From contig NZ_JBFMKQ010000001.1 of assembly GCF_040786285.1 (NCBI RefSeq), positions 1,054,001-1,118,000 on the forward strand: 64,000 bases of DNA, given 5' to 3'. Made by a program: the position numbers and the translations under genes. The DNA comes from Aquimarina sp040786285. GTDB taxonomy: Bacteria; Bacteroidota; Bacteroidia; Flavobacteriales; Flavobacteriaceae. This document shows, piece by piece, positions 16,426-24,193 of the stretch (position 1 is its first letter; every line of letters starts with the position of its first letter). The notes under the pieces are model-generated. The model did not search any database, had not been told where the DNA came from, and was given only the letters and a program-made list of their open reading frames with translations.

Positions 16426-16849
16426 TGAAGTACTAGGGCTGGCGTGATTTTCGTCTAAAAGCCTGATTTCGATACAATTTTTCTGCGCTTCACTACGAAA
16501 AATCACTCAATCTGACGGCTTTTAATTATACTTTAAGTTATATAGAACTCACGTTAAAATATAGTTAGTGTGAATGCTGGATAAGAAATTTTCGTCAGTT
16601 TGAGTGCCAAATCTATGATTTGGTGTATCGAAAACAAGAAAATTTCGATTAGAATTTACTTCTCGACAGAAATTTTTCACAAAAAACTTGAAGAGACGTA
16701 TTTAATGTTATCCATTATTCACATAATAACCTCAAACCCAAATTGTCGGAAACCTCTGCATCAAAAAGGGGTTTAATCCCCAGAAAATCATATTGTTATT
16801 TGATGTAGGTTTGTGACTTCAAACTTTTAAAACTTATAAATTCACACAA

Positions 16850-17494
16850 ATGAACCAAGAAGAAGTAAAGTATTACCGGATGTTTATTGCAGTAAAAAAT
16901 ACTTTGGAAAACAACACTTCGATATGGAGTGGAAATCCAAAATTTGCTGAAACTAAAACCAATTTCGATAGCGAAGTAAAGGCCATTAGCCTTTTAGATA
17001 AAGAAGCTTCTCTAAATACCAAGGGACAAACCCGGGACAAAAATCAAATTCGTTCTGCTGTAGAACAAAAAACATTGATGTTATCAGGAGCACTTACCGC
17101 TCATGCATCACTTACTAAAAATGAAACATTAAAGGGGACTCTGATCACCAGTAAGTCTGGTTTAGAACGCCTTAAAGAAACCGAATTGGTTACCTATGCC
17201 AGTATAATGGCCGACACAATTGTGCCATTACAACACACCTTTACTTCTGATTATGGGGTTACCGAATCTGAAGTAGAAGATTTTCAGACCACATTAGATG
17301 AATATGCTCCTTTGGTGGGGGTTACACGGCAACGCCAGGCAAAGATCAATGCTACTAAGAAAACGTTGAAAGGTCATGTAAATGAGGCCAATCGTTTATT
17401 ACGAGAGATTATCGATCCATTACTGTTACGTTATAAATTTACCAACGTTGAGTTTTATAACGAATACCAACAATCCAGAACGATTGTAGATTAG
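16850..17494 (+). CDS. Helical protein of unknown function beside the array
   Basis: This 214-aa soluble, mostly alpha-helical protein has no signal peptide, membrane segment or Cys residues. It starts with MNQEEVKYYRMF; the middle is rich in Ala, Thr, Leu and Lys, with a KTLMLSGALTAHASL helix. I have an impression of similar 200-odd-aa proteins in other Bacteroidota but know no function. It is the first gene downstream of the 21-bp array, in the same direction as the LanC-like gene, and ends in a strong terminator. A functional tie to the array is only positional. Confidence 0.7.
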   Translation: MNQEEVKYYRMFIAVKNTLENNTSIWSGNPKFAETKTNFDSEVKAISLLDKEASLNTKGQTRDKNQIRSAVEQKTLMLSGALTAHASLTKNETLKGTLITSKSGLERLKETELVTYASIMADTIVPLQHTFTSDYGVTESEVEDFQTTLDEYAPLVGVTRQRQAKINATKKTLKGHVNEANRLLREIIDPLLLRYKFTNVEFYNEYQQSRTIVD

Positions 17495-17533
17495 TTTTTA
17501 AAATCAAATTCAGTACTACAGATTCGAAAAAAG

Positions 17534-17567
17534 AAAACCCTCTCATTCAATTGAATGAGAGGGTTTT
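17534..17567. terminator. 34-bp perfect palindrome, bidirectional terminator
   Basis: AAAACCCTCTCATTCAA is followed directly by its complement. It ends in TTTT on both strands and lies between two convergent genes (40 nt from one, 23 nt from the other). Confidence 0.9.
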
Positions 17568-17589
17568 GATATTTTAACGCTAATAAAGT

Positions 17590-20241
17590 TTAGAACTTAT
17601 AGCTCAACGATCCATTAAAAGTCACACCGTTGGTATATAAGAATCCGAAATCATCAGTAGACTGCTGTCTTACTTCATCAAAAACATTAAATACATTAGC
17701 CCTGAATACAAGTTTACTTGTGTCAAATTTGAAGTTATATGTTAAACCTACATCAGTAAGTGAATAAGGCTTAATTTTCCCAACATTTTTTGTTTGTAAA
17801 CCTCTACTGTCTGGATCATCTAAGTAGTGGTTTGCATAATAATTAATATTGGCATCAACAACAAGCCCTTTCATCACATTCACTTTAGTACCAAGGCCAG
17901 CAGTAAATTGAGGAGCGGTATCCACCTTTACCCCATTTAAGTCAAGACCCGCTTCCGATGAAATCAACTGATTGGTGTCATCATTATATTCTTCTTTGGT
18001 TATTTCACCATTAAATTTCCAAGAACCACCAGAAAGATATCCTTTTAGATCCATCCAGCTAGTTGCATTATATACAAATTCTACCTCGGCACCGGTATGA
18101 ACTTGATTAACACCTCTATCGAAGATATTTATATTAGTATCATCGTCTGGTGTATCGGTAGGAACCGGATTAAGATCTAAAGTTCCACTTGATAAAATTA
18201 CACGGTTATCCCAATTCGTATAGTAGGCGTTAAAATTAATTTGTAAGGCATTCATCTTAAAACGATACCCTAATTCAACACCGGTAATGTCTTCATTATC
18301 TAATTCGGGCTGAACAAAAGCATTTGATACTCTTCTGTTTTGGAAAAGATTATCAAGGAATGGTTGTCTTGAATAAAATCCGGCATTAAGATATAAAGTG
18401 TGTGCATTTTCAATAGTATACCCAAAACCACCTTTAAGGTTATATCCAATTTTATTTACTAAATCAGAATCTCCTGGATCAAAAAATCTTTCTTCTCTTT
18501 TAAAAGATTGATTAGAAACTGCCCCTTGAAAGAAAGCACTAAACTTATCACCGGCATATTCTATCTGAGAAAATAAACCTTGATAGTTGATGTTTTCAGA
18601 ATAATCAAAATCAATACGTTGATCCTCATCGGCAAAATTAAACAAAGCAGCCCATGGGTTAGAGTCATAAGTTTCAGTTACGATACCTCCATCAGGTCTA
18701 TCATTAGACCAACCCTGAAGGCCATGAAAATCTGTAATTTGTCTAAAGTGATCTCCACGGTATAATCTAAAATCAACTCCGACATTCCATGATAATTTTT
18801 CAGTTAATTCTGTATTAAAGTTAGAAATCAACCCATACCATTGGTGGTTATTCACAGAATTTCTTCTTATATATCCTATTGCATCTCTTGAACTAGGTGC
18901 ATTAACACCTATTCCTCCAGGTACAGCAAGGTTACGTTGTTCAATGTTGTAAAAATCGACTTGTCCTCTTAATGGGCCCTCATCTCCATCAGGATCTTCA
19001 GTTCTAAGAGCTCTTTGCCCTCTTTGCCCGATCGACCCACCGCGACCCCAAGATGCATACAATACAGAAGAAAGGCTAGATTTATCATTGATCGTCCAAT
19101 CCCAGTTAAGGTTGGTGACCGGTTTATGATAATAGTTTCCTACCTCTGTTTCTATTCCTGAAGTAAATTGTCCATTGCTTCCTACATTAGCGCTAAAATC
19201 TTCAGTATATCCCCAATGTTGGTTAAACCTTGGGTTGGCGGCAATGATTTCATCATTTTGAGACCATCTGTTACCATGAACTTGAGGAGCTCCCGTAATT
19301 AAGAAGTTAAAGTTATGCTCTTCATTTGGTTTATATCCAACAGCAAAGAAGTAGTTTTGTCCTTGTCCAAAAGTACCTTCAGCCCATTTTCTATGCGCTT
19401 GCCAATGATCCACTAATACTGAGAATGCCCAACCTTTTTCGTTCATTCCAGTATCGTAAGATAAAGTACCCTTCATATAACTATCGTTACCTCCTAAAAA
19501 TCTAGCAGACCCACCTTTTTTTCTGTCTGCAGCTTTCATTACGATATTTACCGTACCACCAACAGAAGATATGGCTAACTTAGAAGATCCTAAACCACGC
19601 TGTACCTGTACGGCATTAGCAATATCAGTAATTCCTGCCCAGTTTGACCAAAATACACGTCCATCTTCTTGAGAGTTGATCGGTTGACCGTTTAATAGGA
19701 TAGCAGTATTCGTATCATCAAAACCTCTTACGAATAAAGCACCATCACCAAAACCAGTTTGGTTAGCTATGAAAACTGAAGGCGTACTTTTGATTATTTC
19801 TGCAACTTCTACATTACCTGCGGCTTTTTCCTGAATTTCTTGTGCTCTAATAGTAGAAACGGCAATAGGTGTTTTTCTATCATCTGCTAAATCGATAACA
19901 CCTGTACCTACAATGATAATCTCTTCAAGAGAGTTATCTAAATTTAATGTAATAGTACCTAGGTCTTGATCTCCATTAGTCACATCATAATCGATGTTTT
20001 TAGATCCAAATCCTACATAAGACACGTTGATGGTTCCAGTAGGACTATCTACCTTAAGAGAAAATTTACCATCAAAATCTGTAGTTGCTCCGTTAGAGGT
20101 TCGTAATTGAATTACGTTTGCTCCTGGTAATGGAGCGTTTGACTCACTATCGAATACTGTTCCTGTTACTACCCCTTGAGCATGCGTTTCCCCAACGACT
20201 GCTATAAGGATTACAACAAATAAAAATGTAATCTTTTTCAT
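17590..20241 (-). CDS. TonB-dependent outer-membrane receptor with carboxypeptidase-like regulatory domain
   Basis: This 883-aa protein has a signal peptide (MKKITFLFVVILIAVVGETHAQ), a CarboxypepD-reg-like domain (about 23-105, with LPGANVIQ and DFDGKFSL), a plug (about 125-240, with VSTIRAQEI, FVRGFDD and LNGQPI), and a 22-strand-type barrel ending in aromatic F. It imports an unknown ligand across the outer membrane using TonB/ExbBD energy. I chose ATG 20241 because it begins the signal peptide; 11 extra codons are open upstream. It lies downstream of the nuclease gene but has its own promoter region. It resembles the receptor at 24194-26752 in plug and barrel, so the two may be paralogues. 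Confidence 0.93.
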   Translation of the reverse strand: MKKITFLFVVILIAVVGETHAQGVVTGTVFDSESNAPLPGANVIQLRTSNGATTDFDGKFSLKVDSPTGTINVSYVGFGSKNIDYDVTNGDQDLGTITLNLDNSLEEIIIVGTGVIDLADDRKTPIAVSTIRAQEIQEKAAGNVEVAEIIKSTPSVFIANQTGFGDGALFVRGFDDTNTAILLNGQPINSQEDGRVFWSNWAGITDIANAVQVQRGLGSSKLAISSVGGTVNIVMKAADRKKGGSARFLGGNDSYMKGTLSYDTGMNEKGWAFSVLVDHWQAHRKWAEGTFGQGQNYFFAVGYKPNEEHNFNFLITGAPQVHGNRWSQNDEIIAANPRFNQHWGYTEDFSANVGSNGQFTSGIETEVGNYYHKPVTNLNWDWTINDKSSLSSVLYASWGRGGSIGQRGQRALRTEDPDGDEGPLRGQVDFYNIEQRNLAVPGGIGVNAPSSRDAIGYIRRNSVNNHQWYGLISNFNTELTEKLSWNVGVDFRLYRGDHFRQITDFHGLQGWSNDRPDGGIVTETYDSNPWAALFNFADEDQRIDFDYSENINYQGLFSQIEYAGDKFSAFFQGAVSNQSFKREERFFDPGDSDLVNKIGYNLKGGFGYTIENAHTLYLNAGFYSRQPFLDNLFQNRRVSNAFVQPELDNEDITGVELGYRFKMNALQINFNAYYTNWDNRVILSSGTLDLNPVPTDTPDDDTNINIFDRGVNQVHTGAEVEFVYNATSWMDLKGYLSGGSWKFNGEITKEEYNDDTNQLISSEAGLDLNGVKVDTAPQFTAGLGTKVNVMKGLVVDANINYYANHYLDDPDSRGLQTKNVGKIKPYSLTDVGLTYNFKFDTSKLVFRANVFNVFDEVRQQSTDDFGFLYTNGVTFNGSLSYKF

Positions 20242-20267
20242 TATAATATAATTTGTGTTAATTGATT

Positions 20268-20280
20268 CGTACAAAAGAAC
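20268..20280 (-). promoter_or_regulatory. Shared -7-like box, receptor at 17590
   Basis: On the minus strand GTTCTTTTGTACG. The other receptor has GTTCTTTTGCACG at the same distance (about 28 nt) from its ATG. TTCTTTTG resembles TAnnTTTG with one mismatch, and no TTG lies at -33, so the promoters may need an activator or an alternative sigma factor (inference). Confidence 0.5.
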
Positions 20281-20352
20281 TAATCCTGTTGCAACTTAAG
20301 CTTATCTTAAAGTTAAGTAAAGGTAAGAATTATGTGAAAATTAAATGTTAAA

Positions 20353-20369
20353 AAATTAACGTTTAAGAG
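20353..20369 (-). promoter_or_regulatory. Shared upstream motif AAATTAACGTTTAAGAG
   Basis: A near-identical sequence, AAATTAACGTTAAGAG, occurs at 26818-26833 upstream of the first receptor of the locus. The core TTAACGTTAA is palindromic. Candidate operator. Confidence 0.4.
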
Positions 20370-20638
20370 GCTGAATTTGTACTCTTGGTACCTGACTTAT
20401 TAACAAATTTTGATTTTACATGATGATTAGGAAAGATCCTTTTTGAAAGTAAATTCTGTGAACAACACACTTTATTAGGATTTTGAAGAATTAGCAATTA
20501 GAAAAAAAACTACGACTTCTAATTCTTATACACCTTAAGCTGTTAATAAAATGGTATGACTGTTCTAAGATATGATGGGTGGGACAAGAAAAACCGGAAA
20601 GGTATTGTGTAAATTTAGAGAGAATCTCTATTTAAATA

Positions 20639-20672
20639 AAAAAAGCTGTTTAAAATTTTAAACAGCTTTTTT
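20639..20672 (-). terminator. Terminator of the endonuclease lipoprotein gene
   Basis: AAAAGCTGTTTAAAA and TTTTAAACAGCTTTTTTT form a long AT-rich hairpin with a T-run, 15 nt past the stop codon at 20687. Confidence 0.85.
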
Positions 20673-20686
20673 TAAGTATTTATATA

Positions 20687-22330
20687 TTATGGGACACTCC
20701 AGGTGTTTTCTGCTGCGGCACCACCCCATATAAGTGTTGCCAAATATGGATTATCGATAAATGGATTTCTATTTCCCTGAGCGCTTTCAAAAATGTTATT
20801 ACGTTGTCTTTCGAAAGATGAAACGGGGTCGGCTGCATTCCATTCAAGGAATAAAGCAAGATTACCAACTTTATCAAAAGAATCGCCATAGCGAACATGT
20901 ACATACATAATCATTCTGGCTACATCACCTCTCCAGTCATCACCAGGATACCACGAATCACCGTTGATTAATTGATATGCCCCTGATCCATTTGCAAAAG
21001 GGAAATTACTTCTTTGCGAGTTAACACTAGCATCACAAGCTCTAAGGTGATGTAAGTCACCCACAGCTGTAGAATTGTCTAACCTCGATTGAGGGAATAT
21101 ATGCTCTGTATTAAAGGTTTGAGGAGAGTACGAATTACTACCCGAGGTATATTCTTCCCAATATCTACTTTCTCCGCTATACATTAATACTACGTTATCT
21201 GCATTGCTTTCATCTTCATCGGCATTATAGAGATAATTATGTCGTTGACCATACGAAAGTATCGTAGTGTGCGACTCGGTAGTGATATCCTTAATTTCCT
21301 GTAATGTAAAATCTGCATCTGTTGTAAAAAGAACGTCTTGATAATATGTAGCTAATGCCATAGGAATACTAAAGGATACTTTCTCTAATATCGTAACTGT
21401 AACAGTGGCTGTTGCACAAGAAGGATCCGGAGTATCGTTATCGCAAAGCGTATACCTAAAGGTATCGCTACCCGTAAAATTTGCTTGCGGAGTATAGGTT
21501 ACGGTTCCATCATTATTAAGCACAACACTTCCGGAAGCTGCAGTATCATCAACTGATGAAATAGCTGCATTATCAATTACCGTATCGTTGTCTAAGAGAT
21601 TACTAAACACAACAGCTGTATTTTGCACTCCGTTTACGGTATCATCCATAGCGCTAGGAGATCCCTGATCTGATACTCTTAAGGTCACTGTTGCGGTATC
21701 ACAAAAAAGCTTTTCTTCATCATTACAAACTGTATAGGTAAAGGTATCATCACCTGTAAATGAATCGGCTGGAGTATAGGTTATTGTACCATCGTTGTTT
21801 AAGACTATAGTACCTGTGGTTGTTAAACCATCTATTGAAGAAATAAGAATCCCTTCAACCACATCTACATCATTTTCTAAAAGAGTATTGATTATAATTT
21901 CAGTATTTTCTTCTACATCAATAACATCGTCTACTAATACTGGCGTAGCTGATTTTCGAACTTCTATGGTTACCGTTGCTGTTGAGCAATTTGCAGGAAG
22001 TTTATTGTCACATAACGTATACGTAAAGGTATCAATACCCGTAAAACCTGAAGGCGGTGTATAGGTTAATGTTTTGTTTCTATTGTCTACAATCTTTCCT
22101 TCTTTTTCTGTGAGAGCATCAAAAGAAGTAATTCTTCCGAACTCAAATATGGTATCATTTGCTAATAAATCAGCCAGGATAATTTCGGTATCCAGGATTG
22201 TCATTACTTCATCATCAATAGCAATGGGAAGGTCTTGCTCTGCATTTTCATTAGTTTGATTAGCAATTTCATCCTCGCTACATCCTAAAAGGATCAAACT
22301 AAAACTCAAAAAATATATTATCTTTTTCAT
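20687..22330 (-). CDS. Surface lipoprotein: three Ig-like repeats plus endonuclease I domain
   Basis: This 547-aa protein has a lipoprotein signal (LILLGC, Cys17). Three cadherin/Ig-like tandem repeats of about 90 aa follow (about 39-125, 136-221, 229-314), each starting DD and carrying YTP-x-x-x-F-T-G-x-D-T-F-x-Y-T. The C-terminal 225 residues are an endonuclease I (EndA/NucM, His-Me finger) domain with NTEHIFPQSR and GDLHHLRACDASVNSQRSNF. Such enzymes cut DNA and RNA without sequence preference outside the cell. Placed between two TonB receptors, it probably degrades extracellular nucleic acid at the surface. Terminators lie on both sides, so it may be its own transcription unit. Confidence 0.9.
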   Translation of the reverse strand: MKKIIYFLSFSLILLGCSEDEIANQTNENAEQDLPIAIDDEVMTILDTEIILADLLANDTIFEFGRITSFDALTEKEGKIVDNRNKTLTYTPPSGFTGIDTFTYTLCDNKLPANCSTATVTIEVRKSATPVLVDDVIDVEENTEIIINTLLENDVDVVEGILISSIDGLTTTGTIVLNNDGTITYTPADSFTGDDTFTYTVCNDEEKLFCDTATVTLRVSDQGSPSAMDDTVNGVQNTAVVFSNLLDNDTVIDNAAISSVDDTAASGSVVLNNDGTVTYTPQANFTGSDTFRYTLCDNDTPDPSCATATVTVTILEKVSFSIPMALATYYQDVLFTTDADFTLQEIKDITTESHTTILSYGQRHNYLYNADEDESNADNVVLMYSGESRYWEEYTSGSNSYSPQTFNTEHIFPQSRLDNSTAVGDLHHLRACDASVNSQRSNFPFANGSGAYQLINGDSWYPGDDWRGDVARMIMYVHVRYGDSFDKVGNLALFLEWNAADPVSSFERQRNNIFESAQGNRNPFIDNPYLATLIWGGAAAENTWSVP

Positions 22331-22350
22331 TTGGTTTTTTTAATATTCAA

Positions 22351-22411
22351 GTGAGATTTACCCATAATCATGTTGGTTATTACCACCGTTATAGAGGTGG
22401 GTAATCTCACA
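22351..22411. promoter_or_regulatory. Inverted repeat in the leader of the nuclease gene
   Basis: GTGAGATTTACCCA at the left and GGGTAATCTCAC at the right are inverted, with a CCACC...GGTGG hairpin inside. It lies 21-81 nt upstream of the nuclease ATG. It could be an RNA structure or operator; no known class recognised. Confidence 0.4.
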
Positions 22412-22425
22412 GGAAAAAATTATGT

Positions 22426-22463
22426 AAAAACCCATTCCGCTCTAAAAAAGAGGAATGGGTTTT
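22426..22463 (-). terminator. Terminator of the repeat-module lipoprotein gene
   Basis: AAAAACCCATTCC (22426-22438) and GGAATGGGTTTT (22452-22463) form a stable stem; T-run on the minus strand. It separates the lipoprotein gene from the nuclease gene. Confidence 0.8.
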
Positions 22464-22488
22464 ACCTTTATAGGTAGAAAACAACAAA

Positions 22489-24171
22489 CTAGTTATCGTT
22501 ATTTAAAACGTATTCACCATTTTTAAGTATAACACTGATTTCTTCAGTTGTTGTACTACCATTATATATACTATATGTAACTACAAATTGTTGATCTTCT
22601 TCGGCACCTGGATAGTTCTTAAGTAAAACGGCATTAATAGCCGCTAATATTTGGTCATCATCCCAGTTGGTACTTCCGCCATTGCGATTAAAATTACCAA
22701 ATCGATCTAAGTTTGATACTTGTTCTTCGAATCCTGCAACTCCGGTAAGTTCTGCTACTACTACGGCATAGTCATCTCCAGTTAAGGCATATTTAATAGT
22801 GTTGTCTGGCACCCAGACACCATTTTTAACTCCAAATTTGATAGTTTCTACAATTACGCTAGGGATTGCGTTAAACGCATTTCCATCAAAAACAAAATTA
22901 GTATATCGCTCATTCGTTGAACCGTCATAAAAATTATAAGCCACTGCGATCATGTCATTTTCTCTCGCAAATTGAAATTTAGATTTTAAGAAGATGGCAA
23001 TGTTGTAAAACGCAACGTCTTCGTCAGAAAAGTTCGAGAATCTTTGCTCCATAGCAGTGTAATCCTCTTCTGCTAATGTAAAAGGAATGTCCCACTCTGT
23101 AGTTAACGTATATATTTTAGTTTCGTCTTTAATGGCAAGCTCAACTTTTAATTCTGTAAGCGCATTAAAAGCACCACCAGCGTATTCAAAGAAAACAGTT
23201 TCCTCACCAGATTCACCATCATAAATTGAATATGTAATACTGTATTGGCTTCCTTCTTCTGCAGCGGGATAGTTGTTGTTTAACACAACAGTTATAGCTT
23301 CAGTTATCATGGCATCAGACCAATATGCTGCTTCCCCAGATCTTCTTTCAAAATTACCAAACCGATCCATACTAGATGTTGCATCAGGATATGTAGAACC
23401 AAGCCCAGTAACGATTGCTGCGTAATCACTATCTACTAAAGTATAGTCTGTGGCTGCAGCTTCATAAGCGGTCCCATTATAGGTTACCAATATTTCTAAA
23501 TCTACATTAGAACCATTAAAAGCGGCATAAGTCACCAAATATTTCTGATTCGATACAGTTTCAGAAAAATTATTAAGTAATATCTGAGAAATTTTATCAA
23601 TTCTAACGGCAATATCTTCTTCACCTCTTCCTGGTCGGATATCAAAATTATTAAATCGCCCATTTCCTACCAGATCATAATCATCATCTGTTAATGTATA
23701 AGCTATTTGCTCTGAAATTGTTTTGTACGATAACCTAACATAAGAACCTGCTTCACTTTGCGGGTATTTGTATGCAAGTAGGGCATTGATATCAGAATTA
23801 CCTGCTAAATATGCGCCTTTAAGATCTTCAGAAGCAATTAATGCATCATAGTCACTTTTAGCCACTGTGTAGTCTTCTACTACTATTGGAGCATTTAAAT
23901 TAAAAGCAACATTTGCAGATGATTTATCTCCCCATACTGGATATTTTTGAGCTAGTAATGCAGGGATTAAGGCTTTAGCTTCCTCGATAGAGCTAAAGTT
24001 TTCAAAGGACAATTCTAATGCTTCGTAATCTTCGGTGGTAAGCGTATAATCTGCTTCACCTACAATAGCATTATTTACGGCTTGATCCAGCTCTTCATAC
24101 GTTTCTTCTAAGGGTTCACAAGAAATAGTAGCTATTCCTACAAATGCTAATATATATATTAATTTTTTCAT
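22489..24171 (-). CDS. Lipoprotein made of about five repeated ~100-aa modules
   Basis: This 560-aa protein has a lipoprotein signal ending at Cys18 (IATISCEPLEE). The rest is about five copies of a module: Y-x-L-T-x-x-D-Y, then an F-x-N-F motif (ENFSS, NNFDI, RFGNFERR, RFSNF, RFGNFNR), a helix with I-x-x-x-L, a YPxAEEG motif, and a V-x-Y-x-x-Y-x-G strand with a second GxAFNA. I do not recognise the module by name. It begins 22 nt after the stop of the upstream receptor gene, so the two form an operon, and it probably sits on the cell surface as a partner of that receptor, in place of a SusD. ATG 24171 chosen because it starts the signal peptide. Confidence 0.8.
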   Translation of the reverse strand: MKKLIYILAFVGIATISCEPLEETYEELDQAVNNAIVGEADYTLTTEDYEALELSFENFSSIEEAKALIPALLAQKYPVWGDKSSANVAFNLNAPIVVEDYTVAKSDYDALIASEDLKGAYLAGNSDINALLAYKYPQSEAGSYVRLSYKTISEQIAYTLTDDDYDLVGNGRFNNFDIRPGRGEEDIAVRIDKISQILLNNFSETVSNQKYLVTYAAFNGSNVDLEILVTYNGTAYEAAATDYTLVDSDYAAIVTGLGSTYPDATSSMDRFGNFERRSGEAAYWSDAMITEAITVVLNNNYPAAEEGSQYSITYSIYDGESGEETVFFEYAGGAFNALTELKVELAIKDETKIYTLTTEWDIPFTLAEEDYTAMEQRFSNFSDEDVAFYNIAIFLKSKFQFARENDMIAVAYNFYDGSTNERYTNFVFDGNAFNAIPSVIVETIKFGVKNGVWVPDNTIKYALTGDDYAVVVAELTGVAGFEEQVSNLDRFGNFNRNGGSTNWDDDQILAAINAVLLKNYPGAEEDQQFVVTYSIYNGSTTTEEISVILKNGEYVLNNDN

Positions 24172-24193
24172 TTTTTCTAGGTATTTACTGTTC

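Larger units (their letters stand above)
15872..16849. other. 978-bp noncoding region: dispersed repeats, 21-bp array, two DnaA-box matches
   Basis: This gap between the LanC-like gene and the 214-aa gene holds, in order: TTATCCACA (15917-15925); a CCCTCTCC...GGGAGAGGGCTGGGGTGAGGGTG repeat (15999-16036); a GTCATTCC...GGGGATGAC inverted repeat (16052-16120); the 13-unit 21-bp array (16153-16425); two partial repeats in opposite orientation sharing GTCAG-TTGAGTG and TATCGAAA (about 16470-16520 and 16591-16650); and TTATTCACA (16715-16723). Apart from chance open frames in the array, I see no protein gene. Confidence 0.7.
20242..20686. other. Promoter region of the second receptor, plus terminator
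   Basis: No gene is seen. It holds a -7-like box (20268-20280), an imperfect palindrome AACTTAAG-N5-CTTAAAGTT near 20294-20316, the TTAACGTT motif shared with the other receptor, and the terminator of the nuclease gene at 20639-20672. Confidence 0.6.
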
